Below are positions 6,024 through 11,652 of a stretch of DNA of 11,652 bases, one piece after another. The DNA lies in NCBI GenBank assembly GCA_947463165.1, contig CANHSW010000039.1, positions 1-11,652 on the forward strand, in the 5' to 3' direction. Below the pieces are notes generated by a model. That model ran no database searches, was not told the DNA's origin, and saw only the letters and a list, made by a program, of their open reading frames with translations. This DNA is from Cyanobacteriota bacterium. Its GTDB lineage: Bacteria > Cyanobacteriota > Cyanobacteriia > PCC-6307 > Cyanobiaceae. The translations under genes were made by a program, and so were the position numbers. How positions within the stretch are numbered: the stretch's first letter is position 1; each line of letters begins with the position of its first letter.

Positions 6024-8154
6024 GGTTACAAGCGGACCTGCCAGCGACCAAGCCGCGGCCCGCGCCTTTCCCCTGGCCGCCATCACCGGCCACGGCAGCC
6101 TCAAGCTGGCCCTGCTGCTGGCGGCCGTGGATCCGGGCCTCGGTGGCGTGGTGATCGCTGGCGGTCGGGGCACCGGCAAATCTGTGCTGGCCCGGGCACT
6201 GCATGCCCTGCTGCCGCCGATCGACGTGCTCGATCTGGGCAGCGATCAGGCCAGCACGCCGTCCCAGGCCTTGAATATCGACCCCAGACGGCCGGATGAT
6301 TGGGATCTGGCCGCCAGAACCCGCATCCTCGAGCTGGGCGGCGACCCCACCGGCCAGGACAGCGGCGCCCTGCTGACCACCAAGGTGATCCCGGCACCAT
6401 TTGTGCAGGTACCCCTGGGCGTTACGGAAGACCGGCTGGTGGGCTCGGTGGACGTGACCGCCTCCCTGGCGGCCGGCCAGGCGATCTTCCAGCCGGGCCT
6501 GCTGGCCGAGGCCCACAGGGGGGTGCTCTATGTGGATGAACTCAACCTGCTCGACGAAACGATCACCAACCTGCTGCTGGCCGCCGTGGGCAGCGGTGAA
6601 AACCGCATCGAGCGCGAGGGGCTCAGCCTCAGCCACCCCTGCCGCTGCCTGCTGATCGCCACCTACAACCCGGAAGAGGGGGCCGTGCGCGACCACCTCC
6701 TAGATCGCTTCGCGATCGTGCTCAGCGCCAATCAGGTGCTCGACATCGAGCAGCGCGTAGCGATCACCCGCAGCGCCATCGACCACGGTGAATCCAGCCA
6801 GCGCTTCCGCGCCCTCTATCAGGAGGAAACCGAGGCCCTGGCCACCCAACTGCTGCTCGCCCGCCAGTGGCTGCCCGATGTGAGCATCAGCCGCGAACAG
6901 ATGCAATACCTGGTGAACGAGGCCCTGCGCGGCCAGGTGGAGGGGCACCGCAGCGAGCTCTACGCCGTGCGGGTGGCCCGTGCCCACGCCGCCCTCAGCG
7001 GTCGGGATCGGGTGGAGGCGGAAGACCTGCAGGTGGCCGTGCGCCTGGTGATCATGCCCCGCGCCCTGCAACTGCCGCCGCCGGAGCAGCCGCCCCTGGA
7101 ACCACCGCCGCCTCCCCCCCAAGGGGAACAGCCTCCCCCCCAGGGGGAACAGCCACCGGAAGAAGAGCAACCTCCCGAGGAATCCGATACCAACGAGGAG
7201 CCGGAGGATCCCCAACAAGACGAGCAGCCAGACCAGCCCGACGAGTTGCCGCCCCCCTCGATCCCGGAGGAATTCATGCTGGATCCGGAAGCCACCGCCA
7301 TCGATCCGGAGCTGCTGCTGTTCTCCGCCGCCAAGGCCAAAACCGGCGGCAGCGGCAACCGCGCCGTGGTGTTTAGCGACTCCCGTGGGCGCTACGTAAA
7401 ACCGATGCTGCCCCGGGGCCCGGTGAAGCGCATCGCCGTGGATGCCACCTTGCGGGCCGCGGCCCCATACCAAAACAGCCGCCGCGCCCGCGAGCCCCAC
7501 CGCAAGGTGATCGTGGAAGATGGCGACCTGCGCGCTAAACAGCTGCAGCGCAAGGCCGGCGCCCTGGTGATCTTCCTGGTGGATGCCAGCGGTTCGATGG
7601 CCCTCAACCGCATGCAGAGCGCCAAGGGGGCCGTGATCCGCCTGCTCACCGAAGCCTACGAAAACCGCGATGAAGTGGCCCTGATCCCCTTCCGGGGCGA
7701 ACAGGCCGAAGTGTTGCTGCCCCCCACCCGCTCGATCACCGCCGCCCGCCGGCGGCTGGAATCGATGCCCTGCGGCGGCGGCTCACCCCTGGCCCACGGG
7801 CTCAGCCAAGCGGCTCGGGTGGGGGCCAATGCCCTGGCCACCGGCGACCTGGGCCAGGTGGTGGTGGTGGCGATCACCGACGGCCGCGGCAATGTGCCCT
7901 TGAGCCGTTCCCTGGGCCAACCCCAAATCGAGGGGGAAGCGCCGGTGGATCTCAAAGAGGAGGTGAAACAGCTGGCCCTGCGCTACCGAGCCCTGGGCAT
8001 CAAGTTGCTGGTGATCGATACCGAACGCAAGTTCATCGGCAGTGGCATGGGCAAGGAGCTGGCGGAAGCCGCCGGTGGCCGCTACGTGCAGTTGCCCAAG
8101 GCCAGCGATCAGGCCATCGCGGCGATCGCCCTGGAGGCGATCAACGGCTTCTGA
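6022..8154 (+). CDS. chlD: Magnesium chelatase subunit D
   Basis: ChlD forms the AAA+ motor complex with ChlI that drives ChlH to insert Mg2+ into protoporphyrin IX, the first committed step of chlorophyll synthesis. From ATG 6022 the protein has 710 residues. Domain order is typical: an N-terminal AAA+ module with Walker A GGRGTGKS (47-54), Walker B VLYVDELN (168-175), sensor-1 region IATYNPEEG (212-220) and LLDRF (226-230); a Pro-rich then acidic linker (about 352-415); and a C-terminal von Willebrand A domain with MIDAS motif DASGS (521-525) and ITDGRGN (618-624). The Walker A is fully canonical, whereas many ChlD/BchD proteins have a degenerate one. An in-frame ATG at 6004 would add six residues; 6022 is preferred because homologues start close to the [12 protein letters not shown] segment. 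Neither start has a Shine-Dalgarno. It is a core gene of phototrophs. Confidence 0.96.
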   Translation: MVTSGPASDQAAARAFPLAAITGHGSLKLALLLAAVDPGLGGVVIAGGRGTGKSVLARALHALLPPIDVLDLGSDQASTPSQALNIDPRRPDDWDLAARTRILELGGDPTGQDSGALLTTKVIPAPFVQVPLGVTEDRLVGSVDVTASLAAGQAIFQPGLLAEAHRGVLYVDELNLLDETITNLLLAAVGSGENRIEREGLSLSHPCRCLLIATYNPEEGAVRDHLLDRFAIVLSANQVLDIEQRVAITRSAIDHGESSQRFRALYQEETEALATQLLLARQWLPDVSISREQMQYLVNEALRGQVEGHRSELYAVRVARAHAALSGRDRVEAEDLQVAVRLVIMPRALQLPPPEQPPLEPPPPPPQGEQPPPQGEQPPEEEQPPEESDTNEEPEDPQQDEQPDQPDELPPPSIPEEFMLDPEATAIDPELLLFSAAKAKTGGSGNRAVVFSDSRGRYVKPMLPRGPVKRIAVDATLRAAAPYQNSRRAREPHRKVIVEDGDLRAKQLQRKAGALVIFLVDASGSMALNRMQSAKGAVIRLLTEAYENRDEVALIPFRGEQAEVLLPPTRSITAARRRLESMPCGGGSPLAHGLSQAARVGANALATGDLGQVVVVAITDGRGNVPLSRSLGQPQIEGEAPVDLKEEVKQLALRYRALGIKLLVIDTERKFIGSGMGKELAEAAGGRYVQLPKASDQAIAAIALEAINGF
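7111..7152 (+). repeat. 21-bp in-frame duplication in the chlD linker
   Basis: Two adjacent 21-bp units (7111-7131 and 7132-7152) differ at only two positions and encode two copies of [12 protein letters not shown] sequence in the Pro-rich linker between the AAA+ and VWA domains. The frame is kept, so the duplication only lengthens a flexible spacer. Confidence 0.75.
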
Positions 8155-8168
8155 GTTCCAGGGCTGAA

Positions 8169-8183
8169 GCTGGTCCCACCAGC
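8169..8183. terminator. Candidate hairpin between convergent chlD and MCE genes
   Basis: GCTGG-TCCCA-CCAGC forms a 5-bp stem in the 77-base gap between the two stop codons. On the minus strand a second possible stem (CCCTG 8216-8212 with CAGGG 8198-8194) is followed by TTTTCTT, which would suit termination of the MCE transcript. Both stems are short, so this is weak. Confidence 0.22.
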
Positions 8184-8231
8184 AAGAAAACCGCCCTGCC
8201 GAATAGTGCTCCAGGGAAATAGACCGATTAA

Positions 8232-9149
8232 CTAGGGCAGTGGCGAAGCGGTTACTGGCTTTTGCTTGGCACCATCCGCCTGACTTGGATAGAGCTCATC
8301 AAAAAATCTACCGAGGCCAATAGACACGCTGCGAATCCCATCCATGACCTTCGGGTCGGAGGAAAGCTTGTTTAGATCACCTCCCACGGCGTTAAATCGC
8401 GCCGTCAGCTGCTCGGCGTTGCTGAGCGTGTTCTGCAGATGCTGCAGGGTGTTGGGGTTGTTTAGGGCCGCCACCAGCTGGCGCGACTGGGCGGTGGTGG
8501 CGTTGAGATTATCTATGGCTGGCTGAACCCGATTAACTGTTCCATCCAGATTGCGCACCAGCTGGCGGCCATCATTGATAAACAGCGAGGCATTCTTAGC
8601 TGTTTGATCAAGGTTCTGGGCCAAGCTGGCAAACTTGCTCACCAATTGATCTCGATCCCCCTGCTCCAGCAGCTTCTGCATCAAAGCGGTGACACTCTCC
8701 AGGCTTGCCCCGGTAACGCCCTTGATCTGGCTGCCATCGCAGAGCATCAGCACCGGATCGCAGTTGCGGGAGCTGGGCAAAGGCGTATTTGGGGGCAGCG
8801 ACTTGGCGGCGGGGATCAACTGCACCTGGGCCTCACCCCCCAGCAGCGAGGCCTCGCCGATCTGGGCGATCACCGGCCTGGCCAGGCGCAGATCAGGGCT
8901 GGTGATCTCCAGCTGGGCCAAGACAGCCTCGGGCGTCACTTGCACCCGGCGCACATGGCCAATCAGCACGCCGCGAAACACCACCGGCGAGCGCTCGGCC
9001 AGGCCGGCGGCATCCTGAAACGAAACCGCCAGGCGCCAGTTGCCGCTAGCCAAAGACAGGCCCCGCAGCCAGAAGGAGAAACCCACGGCGCTGGAGACGG
9101 CGGCGATCAGGGAAAAGCCCACGATGGCCTCTCGCACACTGCGGCGCAT
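8232..9149 (-). CDS. MCE/MlaD-family lipid-transport substrate-binding protein
   Basis: MCE proteins bind lipid in the periplasm or envelope and work with an ABC permease and ATPase. The 305-residue protein has one N-terminal membrane anchor (about 8-29) and an MCE domain (about 37-112) carrying DAAGLAERSPVVFRGVLIGH (46-65), the classic G-L-x3-S-x-V-x3-G-V-x-I-G pattern. A segment with two Cys (130, 137) follows, then a long Gln/Asn-rich helical tail (about 150-290), the usual layout of single-MCE cyanobacterial proteins related to chloroplast TGD2. It starts at ATG 9149, four bases after the stop of the ATPase gene, with GGGGAG about 10 bases upstream, so the pair is clearly one operon. The permease (MlaE/TGD1-like) is not in this window. 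The protein ends near chlD, which converges on it. Confidence 0.9.
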   Translation of the reverse strand: MRRSVREAIVGFSLIAAVSSAVGFSFWLRGLSLASGNWRLAVSFQDAAGLAERSPVVFRGVLIGHVRRVQVTPEAVLAQLEITSPDLRLARPVIAQIGEASLLGGEAQVQLIPAAKSLPPNTPLPSSRNCDPVLMLCDGSQIKGVTGASLESVTALMQKLLEQGDRDQLVSKFASLAQNLDQTAKNASLFINDGRQLVRNLDGTVNRVQPAIDNLNATTAQSRQLVAALNNPNTLQHLQNTLSNAEQLTARFNAVGGDLNKLSSDPKVMDGIRSVSIGLGRFFDELYPSQADGAKQKPVTASPLP

Positions 9150-9153
9150 GGAT

Positions 9154-9936
9154 TCAGTGCTCCCCAGGCTGCATCGGTCCGCGCAGGCTACCGCTGCGGA
9201 ACTGAACTACATAGGCATTTTCCGATTGGTGGTATTCCGCCAAGCTGCCGGCCCATCGAAACAGCCCGTCGTAGAGGAGCACCACCCGCTCAGCCGTGCG
9301 CTCGATCGTGCTGTGCACGTGGCTCACCACCACCGAACTGCCCTGGGCCATTTGCGTGGTGCGCACGATCAAATCCTCAATCCGGGTGCAAGCCATCGGA
9401 TCGAGGCCAGCGGTGGGCTCATCGAACAGCAAAAGCGGCACCTGGCTGCTGGGGATGCTGGGATCGTTGATCAAAGCGCGGGCAAAGCTGACCCGTTTCT
9501 GCATGCCACCACTGAGTTCACCCGGCAGCTGCTCGCCAATACTTATTGAAAGACCCACAGCCTCCAGGGCTTGGTCCACCCGCTGGCGAATCTCCGCTTC
9601 CGCCAGCCGGCTGCAGCGATAGAGCAGGAAACCCACGTTCTCGCGCACGCTGAGGGAGCCGAGCAGGGCCGGGTTTTGAAATACCAGGCGCACGTCGGGT
9701 GGGTGGCGCTGGTCGAGGCGCAGGTAGGTCTGGGGGATGCCATGGATGCTGATGCTGCCGCCCGTGGGCAGCTGCAGACCGGCCAGCAGGCGCAGGATCG
9801 TCGACTTGCCAGAGCCGGAGGGGCCCACCACCACCAGGCGCTCACCAGGCTGCAACAGCAAATCCACGCCGGCCAGCACTGGATGGGCTCCCCAGCGCAT
9901 CTCAACCCCCCGCAGCTCGGCAACGGGCGCCACCAT
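9154..9936 (-). CDS. ABC transporter ATP-binding protein (MlaF/TGD3-like)
   Basis: This is the ATPase that powers the lipid transporter together with the downstream MCE protein. With the start at ATG 9936 it has 260 residues and a complete nucleotide-binding domain: Walker A GPSGSGKST (38-46), Q-loop Gln 87 in LVFQNPAL, signature LSGGMQKR (141-148), Walker B LLLFDEPTAGLD (168-179) and the H-loop VVSHVHST. LSGGMQKR is characteristic of the MlaF/TGD3 subgroup. A short insertion (PSIPSSQ) precedes Walker B. The frame is open further upstream to 10173, but that part would overlap the divergent yvcK gene and is not conserved-looking; an intermediate ATG at 9993 is also possible. The next gene, MCE, follows after four bases. 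Confidence 0.92.
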   Translation of the reverse strand: MVAPVAELRGVEMRWGAHPVLAGVDLLLQPGERLVVVGPSGSGKSTILRLLAGLQLPTGGSISIHGIPQTYLRLDQRHPPDVRLVFQNPALLGSLSVRENVGFLLYRCSRLAEAEIRQRVDQALEAVGLSISIGEQLPGELSGGMQKRVSFARALINDPSIPSSQVPLLLFDEPTAGLDPMACTRIEDLIVRTTQMAQGSSVVVSHVHSTIERTAERVVLLYDGLFRWAGSLAEYHQSENAYVVQFRSGSLRGPMQPGEH

Positions 9937-10137
9937 GGCCAAAAGAACCTCAAAGCTGCCGAACCATCTTGACGCCTGGAACCAGCGGGCCATTCTCTTT
10001 AAAGTTGTGCCAGTAGGGGCCCGTCCCAGAGCCAATTGAGCCCAATCGCTCCGGGTCCAAAGCCCCGCCCCCGCCGGCGCCCCTCGCTCCGCCGGCCCAG
10101 CTGGGTGCGGCGGGGCAACCTGCAACAACACGACCTG

Positions 10138-11475
10138 ATGAGCCGCTCGCGGCGGGCCGTGCGCTGGCTGCAACCGGGGCTGGTGGTGAAGCGCTGGGTG
10201 CTCACCTCCGGCCTCGGTCTGCTGATCGCCCTGGTGGGGGCCGCCGTCTGGGCCGACCTGCAGCCGATCTACTGGACCATTTCCTCAATCCAGTGGCTGC
10301 TGCGCAACATCACCAAAGTGCTGCCCAGGGAAATCACCGGCCCCCTGGTACTGCTGCTGGGTGGCGGCTTGATCTGGCTGGGCCAGAGCCGCAGCTTCGG
10401 GACGATCCAGCAGGCCCTGGCCCCGGAGAAGGGCACGGTGCTGGTGGATGCCCTGGTGGCCCAGCGGCGCTTGAACCGGGGACCCAACATCGTCGCCATC
10501 GGCGGCGGCACCGGGCTCTCCACCCTGCTCAGTGGCCTGAAGCGCTACAGCAGCAACATCACCGCCATAGTCACCGTGGCCGACGACGGTGGCAGCAGTG
10601 GCGTGCTGCGTCGGGAGCTGGGGGTGCAGCCCCCGGGTGACATTCGCAACTGCCTGGCGGCCCTCTCCAACGAGGAGCCGCTGCTCACCCGCTTGTTCCA
10701 ATACAGGTTCAAGGCGGGCAGCGGCCTGGAGGGCCATAGCTTCGGCAACCTGTTCCTCTCGGCGCTAACGGCCATCACCGGCAGCTTGGAAGCGGCCATC
10801 ACCGCCTCCAGCCGGGTGCTGGCGGTGCAGGGCCAGGTGGTGCCTGCCACCAACGCCGACGTGCGGCTCTGGGCCGAGCTGGAGAACGGCGAGCGGATTG
10901 AGGGGGAGTCGCAGATCGGCCATGCCTCCAGCCCCATCGTGCGGCTGGGCTGCATCCCCGAGCGCCCGCCCGCCCTGGCCAAAGCCCTGGAGGCGATCGC
11001 CCATGCCGACCTGATCCTGCTGGGGCCCGGCAGTCTCTACACCTCGCTGCTACCGAATCTGTTGGTGCCTGAGCTGGTGAGCGCCATCAGCCGCAGCAAG
11101 GCGCCGCGGCTCTACATCTGCAACCTGATGACCCAACCAGGTGAAACCGATGGCCTGGACGTGAGCGGCCACCTGCGGGCGATCGAGGCCCAACTGGCCA
11201 GCCTCGGGGTTCAGCAGCGGCTGTTCACCGCCGTGTTGGCCCAGGAGGAAATTGGCGATTCAACCCTGGTGGAGCACTACCGCCAGCGCGGCGCTGAACC
11301 TGTGCTCTGTAATTCGCAGGAGCTGCGCAACCGGGGTTACGAGGTGATGCTGGCGCCGCTGCAGGGAGCCAGGCCCACCGCCACCCTGCGCCACGATCCC
11401 CGCAGTGTGGCCCTAGCCGTAATGCGCTTCTATAAAAAACAACGGCGAGAACCGATCTCCAGCCAGTCGCTCTGA
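10138..11475 (+). CDS. yvcK: YvcK / CofD-like gluconeogenesis-factor family protein with N-terminal membrane anchor
   Basis: YvcK proteins bind UDP-sugars (UDP-GlcNAc in Bacillus) and link carbon supply to cell-envelope synthesis. They share the fold of CofD (2-phospho-L-lactate transferase) but make no F420. The 445-residue form has two hydrophobic helices at the N-terminus (about 21-40 and 67-82), typical of cyanobacterial members, which would tether it to the membrane. The Rossmann core follows: IVAIGGGTGLSTLL (118-131), VTVADDGGSSGVLRRE (145-160), PPGDIRNCLAAL (165-176) and LEGHSFGNL (197-205). ATG 10138 is chosen because conserved sequence (SRRAVRWLQPGL) begins directly after it. An in-frame TTG at 10036 would add 34 Arg/Pro-rich residues and cannot be excluded. 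The gene diverges from the ABC-MCE operon. Its C-terminus extends past the core without new motifs. Confidence 0.93.
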   Translation: MSRSRRAVRWLQPGLVVKRWVLTSGLGLLIALVGAAVWADLQPIYWTISSIQWLLRNITKVLPREITGPLVLLLGGGLIWLGQSRSFGTIQQALAPEKGTVLVDALVAQRRLNRGPNIVAIGGGTGLSTLLSGLKRYSSNITAIVTVADDGGSSGVLRRELGVQPPGDIRNCLAALSNEEPLLTRLFQYRFKAGSGLEGHSFGNLFLSALTAITGSLEAAITASSRVLAVQGQVVPATNADVRLWAELENGERIEGESQIGHASSPIVRLGCIPERPPALAKALEAIAHADLILLGPGSLYTSLLPNLLVPELVSAISRSKAPRLYICNLMTQPGETDGLDVSGHLRAIEAQLASLGVQQRLFTAVLAQEEIGDSTLVEHYRQRGAEPVLCNSQELRNRGYEVMLAPLQGARPTATLRHDPRSVALAVMRFYKKQRREPISSQSL

Positions 11476-11504
11476 GGGCAGAATCAATTGGACCTGCCAG
11501 CTGA

Positions 11505-11540
11505 CATCACAGGCAGCACGGTCATCACAGGCAGTATCAG
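11505..11540. repeat. 18-bp tandem repeat, two units, downstream of yvcK
   Basis: Units 11505-11522 and 11523-11540 share CATCACAGGCAG exactly and then diverge. They lie 30 bases after the yvcK stop. No T-run or strong hairpin accompanies them; function unknown. Confidence 0.6.
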
Positions 11541-11652
11541 GGCACCTCAAAACATTCAAAATCTCAAAGCTCTCATGAATTGAGAAGAATTTCGCGACTG
11601 GCTTGTCCACGAATCTCATGAACCCAGCCGGGCCATTTTTCAAGCTGCTTAT

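Noticed and set aside
6024..6179. N-terminal extension of folK to 6179
   Set aside because: It is antisense to the conserved AAA+ start of chlD, and the HPPK fold is complete from ATG 6023.
6700..7500. 266-codon minus-strand frame inside chlD
   Set aside because: A shadow of GC-rich chlD codons; its Gly/Leu-rich sequence mirrors the Pro-rich linker.
8604..9470. 288-codon plus-strand frame opposite the MCE and ATPase genes
   Set aside because: Both opposite-strand genes have clear domains in an operon; this frame has a Gln/Ala/Arg-rich shadow composition.
9937..10173. N-terminal extension of the ABC ATPase to 10173
   Set aside because: It would overlap the divergent yvcK 5' region and adds no conserved sequence; the nucleotide-binding domain is complete from ATG 9936.

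Overview
The window looks like a chromosomal piece of a unicellular cyanobacterium of the Synechococcus/Cyanobium type. The strongest evidence is an intact chlD (Mg-chelatase D subunit, chlorophyll synthesis). It sits beside folK, an MCE/ABC lipid-transport pair of the kind related to the chloroplast TGD system, and a yvcK/CofD-like gene with an N-terminal membrane anchor. The cyanobacterial HIP1 octamer (gcgatcgc) occurs three times, all in this right-hand half. No tRNA, rRNA or CRISPR array was seen.

The window has two halves. Left (1 to about 5250) is an accessory region with mixed, visibly more AT-rich codon use. It holds the tail of an unknown gene; a complete 1050-bp IS1595-family insertion sequence (247-1296) with 24-bp inverted ends and an 8-bp target duplication; a long repeat-bearing intergenic stretch; a diadenylate-cyclase (DAC/DisA_N) domain protein with a large N-terminal probable sensor region (2171-3424); a decayed fragment of a C39-like cysteine peptidase (3596-3840, minus strand); another gene-poor stretch; and a minus-strand DUF4231/SLATT-like two-helix membrane protein (4513-5244).

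Right (about 5275 to 11475) is compact, GC-rich core genome. On the minus strand a possible 44-codon gene and folK precede the DUF4231 gene. folK and chlD are head to head and their likely start codons share the same CATG. chlD converges on an ABC ATPase-MCE operon read leftwards, and yvcK diverges from that operon rightwards. The last 177 bases hold only a short duplicated 18-mer and no convincing gene.

Functionally, ChlD works with ChlI and ChlH (not in the window) to insert Mg2+ into protoporphyrin IX, FolK makes a folate precursor, and the ATPase and MCE protein are two parts of an envelope lipid importer whose permease is elsewhere. The most interesting item is the DAC protein: a candidate c-di-AMP synthase outside the usual CdaA/DisA architectures, beside mobile and decaying DNA and about 1 kb from a small membrane protein of a type linked to nucleotide-signalled defence. 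That link is an inference from proximity only.
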